A stretch of DNA of 64,000 bases from Alopecurus myosuroides (GCA_028641055.1 CM054062.1:277161710-277225709); one strand, 5' to 3'. Shown: positions 43,661 through 57,691, counted from the first letter of the stretch. Translations and numbers: made by a program. Notes: generated by a model from the letters alone, not told the origin.

Positions 43661-45369
43661 TTCAAAAACCCCAAAATATTTTGCTTTGTTTGCTTGTTTA
43701 GTTCTTGTTTAAATTCGAAAACCCAAAAATAATTGTTGTTCTTATTTGGTTTTGTAAAGTTTTTTGCAGAGTTCATCGGTCTTCTGTGTCTCCATTCGAG
43801 GTTTGGTTATCAATTTATAATATCCAATCCATACAAGTGAAGAGGAATAATGAGGATTTACGACAATTCAATTTGTGGTGAGAGGCTGGTATGAACTTTA
43901 TTTGTTTTCATTTTTGTACATATACTCATCTATGTGGACATGCTTAGTTTGTTTGTGTAAGGTGTATGTTATTTAATGGATGCTTAGTAGTTCGTGCTCT
44001 CTCATGTTTAGTTTCAACTTACTAATAATAGATGACATGTCGTATAAATGTTTGCTTCATTGCTTTATTCATATAAGGGTATGACATTGTGGCATTTCTC
44101 TCTGAATGTTTCACTTGAATTGACTTGGCACATGTTCACACATGTATGACTAAAAACAGAAAGTCAATTAATCCTCTACGATTTATTTTGCCTTAGAGTA
44201 ATTGTACCACTTTTATGCCCCCGTTAATTTTATTTTGTCGCAATCATGATTTTGACATTTATTGCTCTCTTGATTGTCGCTCCCAGTCTATTGCTAGCCT
44301 TCACCTGTACTGAGTATGATCTCTACTCGTGCATCCAACTCTCAAAACCAAAGTTTTGCCAAATGTGTCAACAATACCTACCTATATATGGTATTTCACC
44401 GCCACTCCAAAGTAAATTGCTCACGTGTTACCTTTAAAACCTTCAAAATTATTCGTGTTTTGTGCCCCTGTTTTAGCTCATAAGGACGTAAACAAAGAAT
44501 CTTTATCTCACTTGTTGATTGGATTTCACACCCTGGACTAGTGGCTTCATCCGCTTATCCAATTGCTAGAAGAGCTGGCAGCGGGGTGCCCAGCCCCAAA
44601 CTTAATACAACAAATTCTCTTCACTATTTTTGCCATTGATTTATGAGTCAACGCATAATTGTGTAAACAAAAGAGAAACATGGATGACCTTCTACCTAGA
44701 TGCGTCCTTCTATGGGAACCGCTCTTGTGAAGTCTAGTTGGCCTGTGACGTACTGTATTTTCTGTTTACCACTTGTTGACGTAAGCATACACCTCTCTAA
44801 AAAAAATTCAATACCTCTGTTTAACAAAATAAAAAGCTCTAGCACATGAGTAATCCCTGCTTCCCTCTGCGAAGGGCCTTCCTTTTACTTTTATGTTGAG
44901 TCTTCACCTTCTCACTTTATGCACTTTCTTGATAGCATAGTTGTCATTCTTAGTGTATGCTTGTCCTAGGATACAGTTAATTGTGGTATAATCTTGATGC
45001 TTTTATCTTTGATATATTTACTTCTAGTCTTCACTTGAACTTCAGAGGTTCCCTCGCATTTATGTTTTTCTCCATTATTAAGGGAAAGCGAGATACCACT
45101 TTATCATACCCTATCATGAACATTGCAATCCTGCGAGTTGATATATTTCATGTTGTGTTATATTAGTGTGTTGAAATCTCTTCATGGTTTGCATAACTAT
45201 TAGGTAACTTTATTTTGCATACTTCTTATTATGAATTTCCTAAGCACTTGATCATATGGTGAGAATATTTACATTATATGAAACAAAGTTGTTCGTAAAA
45301 GTTCTTTTATCGCACCCAGTTGTTAAATGAATTTCTTGAGAACACGAAATAAGCTAAGCTTGAGGGAGT
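43661..45369 (+). other. element A non-coding 3' region and polypurine tract
   Basis: Long non-coding region ending at AAGCTTGAGGGAGT next to the LTR. About 800 bp of it (44590-45369) is nearly the same as 8846-9616, and shorter parts are shared with elements B and H. Confidence 0.75.
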
Positions 45370-46753
45370 TGATACGTCGAAAACGTATGTCCTTTTCCGA
45401 ACACTTTTATTATTGTTTTCTTCTAAACTTGTAAGTTTTGGATGATACTAACACGAACTAACGTTGTTTTCAGCAGAATTACCCTGGTGTCTCGTTTTTG
45501 TGCAGAAAAATCAACTTTCAGGAAATTGCCTGCCAATGACATTATATCACCTGAAGACCCTCAGAGCCAGAAGGAGACCCGGAGGGGGCAAGGAGGGGCC
45601 CACACCACCCTGGGCGCCCACCCTAGGCCGTGCCGCCTAGTGGTGTGGTGGCCCCAGGCACCCCCTCGGGCTGCCCTTTCGACTACATAACCCCTTCAAC
45701 CCTAAAACGACAGGGGGTTTGTAATATCTCAGAGAAACACACCCGAGCACCGTCGATACCTCGAAACCCACTTCGGGGATCAGAAGTTCCTGTTCTGGCA
45801 CCCTGCCGAGACGGGGATTCGAAGGAGATGATCGCCATCGTCACCGCCACCACTTCTCCATCAACCATCCATGATTCCCTCGTCCATGTGTGAGTAATAC
45901 CCGTTGTAGGCTGAGAGGGATGGAATGGATTGGATGGTATTGTTCATGTAATAATGCCAGACTGTTTGGGCATAGTGCCTAGTACCCGTTGTTAGTACAT
46001 TTTACCATTGTTGCAACTTTTTATGCTTAAGGATTGTCAGTAGGGACCGAGTTCCATGATCTCAGATCTGAACATATTATTATTTCATGAGTATAATTAT
46101 GTTTCTTGATCATATCGGCAAGTTTTTTTACACATTTCGTTGTCGGAACCCAAAGCCCCAAAGTGACAACAATTGGGACAACCGGAGGGGATGACTATGA
46201 TGTGAGGATCACATGTGTTCATGGAGCGTTAATGCTTTGCTCCGGTGCTTTATTAAAAGGAGCACCTTAATTACCAGTAGTTTCCCTTGAGGCCCCGCTG
46301 CAAACGGGCTGGTAGGACAAAAGATGTTGTGCAAGTTTCTCATTGCGAGCACGTATGACTATATTGGAACACATGCCTATGGATTGTCTAGAGATTGGAT
46401 GCTTTATTATTATCTATTTGCAATGCCCATGTTATTATTATTACATGAACTATCTTATCCATGCAACGCCCGTTCATCCATCCCCTATGCCTACGATACT
46501 TTAATCCTGCTATTTTCACGATTGCTACTGTCGTTACTATTTTACTCCTGCTGTTATTTCACTACTGCTGCTGCTATAGAACTATTACCACTGATAAATT
46601 GCTGCGAGAAAATCTACTTTCAGGTGCAGCTGAATTGACAACTCATCTGTTAAGGCTTATAAATATTCTTTGGCTCCCCTTGTGTCGAATCAATAAATTT
46701 GGGTTTTACTTCCCTCGAAGACCGTTACGATCACCTATACTTGTGGGTCATCA
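45370..46753 (+). repeat. 3' LTR of element A
   Basis: 1384 bp with TGATACGTC start and TCATCA end, similar to 9617-11007. It is followed on the right by unrelated sequence, so it is the outer end of element A. Confidence 0.88.
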
Positions 46754-46977
46754 GCATGCAAGCGTATTGGAAAGACTCGGCCACGAGGTTTTGAAATTCT
46801 TGCTTAGTGATGACTATCAAATACCACTAGTCGAAAAGGCCCATTCTTTCCCCACGTCGCTCCCGTGGGCGATGGGGGAAACCAAACCGCCGCCTCCTAC
46901 TAGCGTCTCCCCGAATGCTCCTTTTCTCCCTGCTGCCGTCGGGTGGCCTCGTCGGCCACGGTCTGGTAACTGCCACT
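46754..46977. other. unassigned junction between element A and the Copia fragment
   Basis: A short GC-rich piece with a CACTAGTCGAAAAGG motif at 46825. Nothing else recognised. Confidence 0.35.
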
Positions 46978-47720
46978 AGCCGAAAATTTCCTTCTAGTAA
47001 CAACCCTTCCTCGAATCTCGCCAAGGATCTTGTCTTCCGTGTGACCTTCAAGCTCGAGGTTGACTTGCCTTCTCTTTGCCATTCATTCAAGTATCTCCTC
47101 CAAAGTTTCCTTGGATATAGCTTGAGCATCACCTTCTTCATCAGAGTCTTCTCCATCTTGAACTTGGCCTTGATCATCAATGGGAGAAGGATCTCCATTT
47201 GGTTGAGCTACCTCAAAAACAGGAGGATCTTGAGCTTGTCCTCGTTCATGAGCTTGAGGGCTTGTGCATGTTCTTGGATAGCTTGTATAACATTGGGTGT
47301 AGTCAATGGCTCCACTTGAGTAGAGCATAGTCCGTATCCTTCCGTCAAAAGGTGTCCCTCAATGGGGATTATTTTACCAATCCCCATTCTTCTTATGACG
47401 ATGGGAGAAATTGCACTCCTACACCACCATGATCTATGCGCCCCCCTTGGGAGCCATTATTCTCATCAAACACCACTTCTATAGCTTCTTCAACTTGTCG
47501 GTGGACTTGTTGTAGACTTTATAGGCGTGAAAAATTGTGGCATATCCAAAAAATATACCCTAATATGATTTAGTCTCAAACTTTGACAAGCATTTACCTT
47601 TCTTACAAATGAAGCATTTACAACCAAAGACCTTGAAGTAAGATACGCATGATTTCTTACATGTGAGAATCTCATAGGGATTATTGTTCAATTTCTTATG
47701 GAGATATAACAGTATGGTAG
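46978..47720 (-). pseudogene. Copia pol fragment (integrase C-terminus and linker)
   Basis: On the minus strand, the readings YFKVFGCKCFICKKGKCLSK and then, across stops, an acidic linker with DPSPIDDQGQVQDGEDSDEE and a terminal GRVVTRRKFSA resemble the region between Copia integrase and reverse transcriptase, as in SIRE-like elements. Three or more stops and shifts make it clearly dead. Its right part lies next to repeat G, but no LTR boundary was found between them. Confidence 0.7.
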
Positions 47721-50700
47721 CATGACAAGCGGTGGAGACGCTGATGATGCTGACGTGTGAAAGTATAAGGATGTTGCATAGAGGGGGTGAATAGGCGCTT
47801 TAAAATAATTACAGTTTAGGCTTGAGTAAATGCGAAATAAAACTAGCGTTTAATTTATCAAGCACAAAACCTATACAAGCTAGGTTTACTTATGTGCACC
47901 AACAACTTACGCTAAGAAAGATATACAACTATGTGATAGCAATATAGATGACTTCAAGCATGATGTCTATCACAAAGGTAAATGCATAAGTAACGAGATA
48001 GAGTATAGAAATAATCGAATCACAGGGAGACACCGATGTGATTACCGAAGTTCCTTTCCAAGGGAAGTACGTCTTCGTTGGAGAGGTGGGGAGACACCTA
48101 GGGGCTCCTCAATAGCACGGATGCGCACACCTTATTCTCTTTGAGATTCTCCGGTGAGGGAGATGCTCGTTTCCACTATGAGGTCGACTTGAAGGCGTTG
48201 ACCAAACCTTACACGAGGTTGAGGCTATCTCGAGAACTCAATTGGAGGCGCTCAATGAAGCTTCTTGCAACAAGGTGGAAGCCCCAAACAATAACCGTCT
48301 AGGATGCTCAATACACTCAAGAGGAACAATCTCTCCGGTGACCAAGCACCCAAGAGTAACAAGCTCACGAACTTCTCTTTCATGAATCCCGTGGGGAACT
48401 CAAATCGATGCACCTAATGCAATGGTAAGAACGCACAAAGTGGTCAGGAACTTCTCTCCTAAATCCCACCAAAGCAACTAATGATATGGAGGGAGGAAGG
48501 ATGAAGAACAAGGAAAACAACAAATGAATCGCTAGATCTAGATACAATAGGTTCCCCTCACAAAGAGGAGGGATTGATTGGTGGAGTTATAGATCTAGAT
48601 CTCCTCTCTCTTCCCTCAAGTGGAAGCAAGAATAATTGGAGGGATTGAGAGATAGAAAGCTTTTGGAGGTCAACAATGGAAGTCAAACTTTCCCAAAGAG
48701 TTGGGGAACCATTGGGGAAGAAGGCTCCTTAAATAGGTCACCCCAATATCCAACCGTTGGAGGCAAAAAGCGCAGGGGCGATACTACCGGTGAAACCACC
48801 GGTACTACCGCCTCTTGGGTGAGTTAGTGTAGGGTCCGTCCTTCGAACCACTGTTCAAGGACACCCCCGATATGCATACATTCACGATCCCAGGAATTCA
48901 GTCGTGAACAACATATCAAGTTGGTACATAGATACAATATCCATTACACGGTTGCACAAACACTTACAAAAGGACTTGGTCACTTGACCAAGCCTAAACG
49001 ACTGCCACGCAGGGCAACACACAACACACACAGCGAAAGGCTAAACACACTCATAACGCAGTAGAGCCCAAGTCACGCCTTCACCTACAGGCTGCTGACC
49101 TGGAGACGTTCCTAGTTCGCAAAGCCATCAGCTCCGTACTCCTCTTCATAGATCTTCTTCTGAGACTCCTTCTCAAAGTCTGGCAAGTAGATACCAGGGG
49201 CGAAACCATAATGAGTACATTTGAATGTACTCAACAAGACATCCATCATGTAACTTACCAAAGATGCAAGTATGCTTATATGGTGGAATAGGTAGGCTAT
49301 AAATAGGGTTCACTATCAATGGTGTTCATATAGGATGACACCACAGTTGCAGTCAGGTTAATCTGTATCTTCGTTGAAGAAGATACTTCAGAAGAAAATA
49401 ATATAGTTTTTCTCTCTCTTGTAGATATCATATGTACAAGAGGTTTTGTTAAACTTTTGTTTAAAAGAGAAATTTCTCTTTGCAAAACTTCTTGGAATCA
49501 GTTTCCAGAATTCTTGCTTAGAGTAGAAAAGGTTTTCTTTGCAAAAACATTTGTTTGTTGGTAAAACAACTTCTGGCTTTCCATCATCGGTACCTTCCTG
49601 GTACAAGTTTTTCCTTCCTTTCCTGAACTTCCCAAGTTCAACTCCTTTTTGGAAAATTCCTTTTTGAAAACATTCTTTTTGAAAACATTGACACAATGCT
49701 AGCTACATGGCCATTCAACTGTCCATATCCGAGGACGCGACTTCTTCGAAAAAGTTGTACTCTGCAGAGGTGTACACATCCACCAGATCCAGTACACCTG
49801 TCGTGAACAATCACGGACTGTAACAGCAGTATGTGAAACATCAGATAACTGATCATAACCATCCACTATGTTCAAGCTAGAATATGTCTATCTCTCGGTT
49901 GAGTGGAATCTCCCCGGCAACAATTCCCACCCTGCCTAGACGGGAGCCTCAACGAATGCGACCGGGGGGTAACTTAATCCCTCACTTTTTATGTCTCAAC
50001 ATTGGGAGTTTTGACGACATTCGGTTCGAGGGTACGACGCCCCTTATAGCAAGTGAGATAGAACACACACTAACAAGAACAAACTTCCAGTTAAGCCCCG
50101 TGCCCATGTTGGGGTAGGGTGGCAGTACGGTAAAGGTTGTCCGGCGAAGACTAGGTTATGTGTCATTTTTGAAAACACGTTTTTCCCAAAAATTACCACT
50201 TCCACATTCCTCCGGAGAATAAGGATCCGCCTTTTCTCCGGATTTTCCATAAAGCCTTTATTTTGTGAAAACACAGTTTTAGGGTGTCCACTTAGGGACT
50301 AATATTTGTGATGGTAATAAATACCATATGGTCGCTTATGGGCTTGGTAACACCAAGTATTAACTAATGGCATAGTAATAGTATATATATAAAAGAAGTG
50401 ATATCACTTCAAAAATAGTTTTCCTTTGGACGTCAGAGTTTTGTAAAACTTTTCAGAAGTAAAACATGCATGATAGATAATGATAAGTGTAATATCAGCA
50501 AGCATCAGGATGGCTTGCCTTAAGTCTCTTAGTGTCCCTGGCCTTGAAGTAACTTGATCTTGACGCTCAGCTCCACAACTGCTTCTTCTTCTTCGTGTTC
50601 TAGCGTCGTAAAGGAAATAAAAGACACACACTCAGGTCTAAGAGACCAAACAACTAATCTTAACAACACATACAGCAACAAACGCTCACGCACGAGTTCT

Positions 50701-50833
50701 TTCAAAACGATATCGCGAAAACTATCTCACATAACTCTTACGGTCCGAAACTATCGTCAGGCACTATGTATGGTTTAGAAAACCATATCCCACATCTTAC
50801 ATACCATATATGGAGTGGTGTACCACTCTCTCA

Positions 50834-52823
50834 TCTATACTACTTATAAAAGAGCAAACTTCGTTGATACATTAAATCTCAGCCGTCAAACTACGTGGAT
50901 TAAACGGATTGGATTGTTTCAATGTTGAGCTACTCGAGACAGATTAAAATTACGTGAAACTGGGATTGCTGAGTACTCCGAACGGTACGCACGAAATACA
51001 TAGGAGACCAGGTCAGATCGGCTTGTTTTATTTCACCTTAAGAAAATAAGTTGGACTGGAATTGGTTTCGTACACGCACGCTTTGTTTCCTTGGTACGTG
51101 CGTGGGGTGTAGACAAAAAAGGAAAGACAATAGGAGTTTGAGCCGGAACGGTACAAGGCATTGTGCAGATTGGATGGTATGCATGCGCGTCGCAATTACT
51201 GTCCGGATCTTTGCAATATTGGAGTATTTAATTTTGTATTTGTCAACTATTCTGAATCAAAACAGAAATTCAAAATGACTCTCGAGTTCACATGCTTCTG
51301 TTAGAATAAAAAAATTACAAAAATAAATTAAAATATTTCAAAAAATTCTGAAAAAAAATGATGAGCATATAGAAGTATGCTACATACGTATCAATTTTTG
51401 TAATGAAATAACATTTTAATTGCTCTATGCAAAAAAGACAAAATCTGGTCTCAAACAATATTTTCTGAATCCTAATTTGGCCACTTATTTGTCATTTTTG
51501 CGAGCGCACTACCAATGCCATTTCAATACGAAATTTGGCACGGTTGTAGTATATTTTTGTATGTTCATCACTAATTTTTTTGGAATTTTTTGAAATGCTT
51601 AATTTTTTTTCGATTTTTTTATTATGTCAGGTGCATGTGAGCTCGAGAGCCAAATCACCATCCTGAAATCAAAAGATCTATTTACGGAGTAAAGAGTAAT
51701 TTATAGCAATGCATCTCTTCTTGTTTTTACTAAAATATGCTGCACGTTTCATGGGTTAATTTACATTAGCATATTATATTTTCTTAAGAAAACTCTTTAT
51801 AATATTATGTTTAATTTGGTCAACACCTGCACCGTTACTAAAAGAGTAAAATTCATGGGCGGTCCTAGATGTTTCCGGGGACTGTCAAGTAGGTCCTAAA
51901 TCTATGAAAATCAACAACTAAGATCAGTGCGGACCGTCGCCACGTCGGCAGTGGGGCCGAGGAGGTCCAACGGTTGGTCGTGTATATTTGCGGATACCCC
52001 CACCCCCAAATCGCCATCCTTCTCACTCGCGGCCCCCACGTCTCTTCAGCTATCTCTGCTTGCGATTGGCGAGACGACCGACGGCGGGAGGTGTTGCTCC
52101 GACGGCGGAAGAGCTGAGGCGGTCCCCTCGTCGCGGCGCCAGCGTGGATGACTCCTGCAAGTAAAGGGTCAGTGCTTTGGCGACCCTCCTCCGGGCTACG
52201 GTAAGTAAACCTAACCCTAATCCCCACCCCTCCATCTTCTGTAAATTCACTTCATACTCACCAAACAAGCCGATGACCTTACAAATATGTTGTCCACCTG
52301 GCAGTGTTTGATAGTTGTTCGACCAGTCAATGTTTTTGTCCAAGTTTTTCTTAATTTTAGGTTTACTTACCATAGCCCGGAGGAGGGTCGCTGCAGCACT
52401 GGCCCTTTGCTTGCAGGCGCCATCCACGTGGCCTCCGCGACGAGTAGACCACCTCAGCTCTCCCGACGATGGAGCAACACAGCCGGTCGCCTCGCCAATC
52501 ACCGAACAGTGAGTGCTGAAGAGATGCGGGACCGTGAGTGAGAAGGATGGAGATTAGAGGGGTATCCGCAAATATACACGGCCAGCCTTTGGCCCTCCTT
52601 GGCCCCTCTGCCGACATGGCGACGGTCGGCGCTGGTCAGACCAGAAAATGACCTGGCGTGAACGTACGGAACATTTAGAATCTAGATGTTGATTTTCATA
52701 GATTTAGGACCTACTTGACGGTCTCCGAAAACATTTTGGAGCGCCCATGTATTTTACTCTTACTAAAATTCTAGAGTATTTTTTTTATAATGAAGACGTG
52801 CATGGCACGTGCAAATCAACTAG
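50834..52823 (+). mobile_element. Helitron (non-autonomous), inserted between A and T inside C2
   Basis: The 5' end begins TCTATACTACTTATAAAAGA directly after A (50833) and the 3' end is CTAG directly before T (52824), the hallmark A-T insertion site. A perfect 6-bp-arm hairpin, ACGTGC-ATG-GCACGT, lies at 52796-52810, nine bases before CTAG. It has no Rep/helicase gene and therefore is non-autonomous. No target duplication, as expected. Its interior includes the Mutator-type element. Confidence 0.85.
51844..52759. mobile_element. Mutator-type foldback element with long terminal inverted repeats
   Basis: It has 9-bp duplications TTACTAAAA at 51835-51843 and 52760-52768. The inverted repeats start GAGTAAAATTCATGGGCG on the left and GAGTAAAATACATGGGCG on the right and extend about 375 bp inward (51844-52215 and 52355-52759) with a loop of about 140 bp. 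Such long inverted repeats with 9-bp duplications fit a Mutator-type non-autonomous element. Both arms contain GC-rich, gene-like sequence with a GTAAGT motif. The whole element can fold into a long hairpin RNA. Confidence 0.85.
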
Positions 52824-55800
52824 TAATAAGATATACAAGAAGCTAAAAATATAGCTTGTGGGTGCTAAAGGGTTAGGTTACTATGATAAAAACAACAAGC
52901 AGGACAATACCTATGGCAGTGGGTATTATCCACCACAAGCAACTGTCACTTAAAGTGTTCATCATTTCGTTGGATGCTTTAGTTTCCTTGTATACTCTTA
53001 AGCACAACAAGTAACACAAGTATAACTCATGCTAAGGTAAATTACTCAAACAAAAACCAAACAACAAGTAAAACACACAACAAAAGAATAGGCTATGTAT
53101 CTACTACATTATTGTTTACTTGAGGTTTTGGAATCCATCAATCATAAAAAAATTTAGTAAACAACCAGTACCTAAAAACCAATGAATCAAGTCATAGAAA
53201 TAACCTAAAACACAATCATCACTCAAGATAATACTCCTATAAAAAAGGCATAAAAACAAGACTGCCTTTAGCATACTAGTATGGGAACTCCTACACACAC
53301 ATGCTATAAGAGATAATTATATTCTATGAATATAGCACATGCAACTAAAGAGTTCATGACATCCTAACAGAAGTAATAATTTCCTAAACATACTATGACA
53401 AACTCATACACTTATAAAATAAAAATGACAATACTAGAGTTAACCACAATTTCTAGTGCTGACACTAGTCCTCCACTAGAGAAGCAAACAATACTACCAT
53501 GATGCTTAAATCTAAAGAAGAAAGTCATGATCATAAATGTACCTAATAACAGTACACAAATATTACACATGCTAGTAAGCACAAACATCAAAATAATTCT
53601 AGGAAACAACTATTAAGCATGCATAAAGTAATTCTAGCAGTTTCTGGGTTTCCTAATTAATTACTAGCAAGCAAGCAAGGTATAACTTACCCAACCAGTA
53701 GCTATGCACTTAATGAAAAGTTATCTAAACCTTTTCAAAAATCCAAACACTCAAATTCAAGTTATTCATAAACAATCTATCAATCTCAAGGAATCATTTT
53801 ATTTGTAAACATTTTAATTTAGCACACAATAGTGAATCATTTCTTAATATGATACCCCTAATGAATATTATGCTAACAAATAGATCACATCTAAACATAC
53901 TAGTATTTACAAATAAGAATTATACTTCTCACTTGCATAAGTGAATCAAACCATTTATTTTCCATGGTGGAAAATATCATATCAATCACATAATAAAACA
54001 TGTTCTTTTCCTACATGTGTATGGTTGGGGATTTTCATCCTCAACCAAGATGCAATGGAACCAGTGGGTTATGGGCCCACTAATTCCAAGGCAAAAGAAG
54101 TACTAAGCCTCTGGTTACTCATGGCAAAAATTAGCATGCAAGACAAATAACATAAGGCTATTTAATCTAGTGAAAACAATAATAGTGCATATAAATAACA
54201 AAGCTTACACATGTTTTACTATAACATGATATGCAAAAACTAGCAAAGACATTAACTTCAAAAATAACAGTACCAAAATGGTACTGGACTCAAAGAACAA
54301 ATAGCACAAAATCTACTAAAGCAAACACACAAAGATCTAGCTCCCACAAAAATTCCAAATAATAGAACTAGAAAGCAACAAAAGCCATTTCCATTTTTAT
54401 TTAGGTTTCCAAACATGCACACACTTTCTAAGGTAGATGTACTGCAAGAAAACAACTTAATAACATGTCCTAACAACTCTATACAACTAGGAAACAAAGT
54501 AGAATCAAACACCAAGTTCATTTCAAACAAAAACACTCAAAGAGAACAAAACAGAAAAGTTGCTGTTTCTAGATCTGTACACAAAAATTAATCTAGAGCT
54601 TCAAAAATTAATCTTATCTAGGAAAACATAGATCTAGCCAATACCTAACTCATCCAATTGGATTTGCTCCAAAAATCATTTTTTAACTCATTCTAAAAAT
54701 CATAGAAGAGCCTACTGGTCTTTAATTAATCTGGGTGGCATTTTCATATGATAAATCACCTTGATGTGAGGTCAAGTGCATTGGATAGATATTTTCAATA
54801 CCTATCCAGAGCACTTTAGTTTGTTCCGTTTGGTTACATATTTTAAAAGTGATGGTCAAATAATTCTCATAGACAGTCTGTGGCAAAACATTTCTTGTGT
54901 TCAAAATAATGGTCCAATCATAGATCTGCAAATTTTATATGGTTTAGATTTCATATCTTTAGGTTCATGAATTTTTCCAGATTTTATTTTTGCAGTTTTA
55001 TCATTTTTGCAACGTCCAAAGTAAAAGTACATGTTCCTGTTAAAATTTAAAAGATTAAAACAAAACAGCACACGGGCTGGATCTGAGTGGCTGCGGCCCA
55101 GTTAAACGCGAGCGCGGCCCAGCGCAGCACAGCGCACGCACACGACGCGGGAACGGGCGCGTTTGAAGGTGACCGTGGATCTAGGATCCGACGACCCGGG
55201 AGCGTCTTCCTCCTCTCGACCCTCTCTCTCTCTAGCTCGACAGCCGGCGGCGAGAAATGGCTCGGGGGCTCACCTAGGAGGCTCGGGGAGGGGCTGGCGC
55301 AGCTCGGTGATGGTCCACGGGTGGAGGGGCGTCACGGGGCGGTGTCGAAGACGCTCGGCGCAGCCTCAGGCGGCGGCGCGATGCCGGTGCCCGTGGCGGC
55401 GCTCCGCGGACGGCGGCGGCGTTTCCGGCGGGTAGAGGGCACGGGACCTTGTCCGGCGGGTTCAGGGAGGTGTGTGGAGTCTGTCTAGGGTGGAGGAAGG
55501 GCTGGAACGGAGGGGATCGAGCAGGGGCACCTTGGGGCAGTGGTGATCACCGGCGGCCAGAGCACGGCTCGGGCACGCCCTAGGGGCTTGGGAAGGGGTC
55601 CAAAAAGGCTAGGGGAGGCAGTGAGGGAGTGAGGGAGGTGCAGGGCACTCGGGTTTGGGTCTTGGGCTCTTATAGCCGAGGGGAAGAGGTCAAGGGCATA
55701 GTGGGCATCTCGGGTTGATGCCAACCATTGGCATTGAGGTGCTCTGGGGGTTTTAGTCATTCCACAAGGGGTGCACGGGTGTCCTAGGTCAAGTCCATGA

Positions 55801-57671
55801 TGGTTGCAAGCCAGGGGTGGACCTTGGGTGCAAGTGGGGCAAGTGGCGAGCCAAAAAGTCAAAGACATGTGTGTGCCCATACCTATCCTAGTCACCATTC
55901 TCTCTCTCCTTTTTCTTCCTGCCTAAGGCTTCTAGAAGCTATCCAATACATGCTGGCTCGAGTAGAAACTATTGTCAACACACTAGGCCTGGTCACGCTT
56001 CCAAAAGATCAAGGAAACATCAAGAAAACAAAGGTGCAAAAATGTATCCCTAACTGTTCACTGCAAAAATTCAGAAAATTCAGTCTTATGACTTAGAAAT
56101 TTTCTAAGCGCTGAAAACAGATTAGAAGTTGAAAAGTTGAGTTTGTTTTCAAGGTTCAAATGATTCTCAAAATTTGTTTTCAAAGAATGGACTTGTTAAA
56201 CATGTTATATACTTTCAGAAACAACTTTTGAAAACAATTTTGAAATAGTTTAAGGCCATAAAAACAATGTAGAAAAAGGTATACTTTCTGTTTTTATCTG
56301 TTTCTCAAAAATGCCTTTTTCGGTCTTAATTTTATACCACAAAAACAACAACCAAAAGATAATTTTTATTTGTCCAAAAATAAAACTAATCTTATGGTTT
56401 TGTAGTACATATATCAAGGGTTAATTAAATGTCAAGAAATCATAAAATAACGATTTATAGCTTAGTGAAAACAAGTGTAGAAAACAGGTACTTGGCTTTA
56501 TTTTCAGAGATTGTTTTCTATAGAAAACTTAAAAGAAACTCTTATAAATCATTTTGAAAACTTGTTTTCTTGGATCCAACCAAGATAAAAGTTTGTTTTA
56601 AGATGCAAACAAGAATGATCCAAGTCTTGGAATAAAACTCCACTCAAGTGATAATAAGAAAAACATCAGGGAAAAATATCAGGAAAAATAATAGGAATGT
56701 TTTTCAGAAACCTCTGGTATTGGTTGTAATAAGAAACAAAACTTGTGTTGCAAATATGTTTTAGATCATAAACATATGTCGCCCTAATTTTTGTCTTCTT
56801 GAGCATAGTCCAAGAATCCAAAAACTGGGGTGTGACAGTTAGAAGCACCAACAAGCTGAAAAACTGCCCCAGGAAGCGGTACTACCGGTGGTTTTTCCGG
56901 TACTACCTCCACTGACATCCCTAAGGGGTATTCGGCGGTACCGACACTGGTACTACCGGTGCTGGGAAATCTGGCAGAAACACTGGTACGAAAACGGTCA
57001 TAACTTTTGCAAACTGACTCCGTTTTCAATGTTATTGGGCTCGTTGAATTCGCAACGAAGAGAACTACAAGAATATGGAGATAAAAGTCATGGTACAAAT
57101 GGGAAGATAAAACCAAATGATCAAAGGTTTTACCTATCTATAAAGGACAATCGGTAGAAACCTCCAACGTAAAAAATGCGACAAGTTTTTCATACAAAAT
57201 CCATTTTTGGTGAACTTGAGCTTGACATGAAGAACATGAAATGCTCTAAACCTCACATGGATAAACCCCAATAATAACCAATAAGTATGATGCCAAGTAT
57301 GCAAAGGTTTGAGCTCTCTACCATAGATACGATCAAGATACGCATTCAAGACCCTCTCTTGATAGAATGGTTATCTATCCTATAATACGGTCTCCCAACT
57401 AATATAATAAGACCGGTAAAATAGAAAACATATCTAAGTAATACCTTTGTCTTGCTCAATCCAATTGTGCTAGATGATGACGATCTTAATGACCTCAAGT
57501 TGGACCACCTTTCATGATTCGCTTTACTTCGTGAAGACTTGTAAATTGTTCCCCCGTAAACTAATATGAGAGAGATTCTCACATGCCCATCTTCACTTTA
57601 CCATAATCTCCAAATGGGTGGAAAGATTCAAGCATATGAACACTTCTTGATGCTCGTATTGAACTTTCACA

Positions 57672-57691
57672 ACACACACACACACACACAC
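57672..57691. repeat. (CA)n microsatellite
   Basis: About ten uninterrupted CA units within repeat G. Confidence 0.85.

Larger units (their letters stand above)
9617..46753 (+). mobile_element. element A: Athila-type Ty3/Gypsy retrotransposon, heavily interrupted
   Basis: After removing nested insertions B, C1 and D, about 9.5 kb remains. In order it holds LTR, tRNA-Asp-type primer site, gag, aspartic protease, non-coding DNA, an ATHILA ORF-1-type gene, a long non-coding 3' region, a polypurine tract and LTR. Reverse transcriptase, RNase H and integrase are absent, so this copy could not move by itself. No target duplication is visible, because the left LTR is preceded by another family copy rather than by host DNA. 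Families called Sabrina or BAGY-2 in Triticeae are the kind of element meant; the name is not proven. Confidence 0.82.
48828..56837 (-). mobile_element. C2: second large solo LTR of the C family, with nested Helitron
   Basis: TG/CA termini (minus strand starts TGTCACACCCCAG, ends GACCCTACA) and a perfect GTTAG duplication at 48823-48827 and 56838-56842. Without the 2-kb Helitron it is 6.0 kb, longer than C1 (4.7 kb); the two align over most of their length with gaps. A TATA-type motif and a GC-rich leader (55087-55900) lie at the same relative place as in C1. The GC-rich frames there have no family resemblance. Confidence 0.72.

Noticed and set aside
43336..43701. Four overlapping Phe- or Lys-rich open frames
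   Set aside because: They are products of a low-complexity T-rich tract.
46825..46850. CACTAG motif that could be a CACTA transposon end
   Set aside because: No matching inverted end or 3-bp duplication was found nearby; a similar CACTAG occurs by chance in the adjacent Copia fragment.
55087..55898. GC-rich open frames in C2
   Set aside because: Same position as in C1, no recognisable domain, and the frames are not conserved between the two copies.
57134..57600. Short open frames in repeat G
   Set aside because: No conservation or domain, and they lie in known repeat-type sequence.
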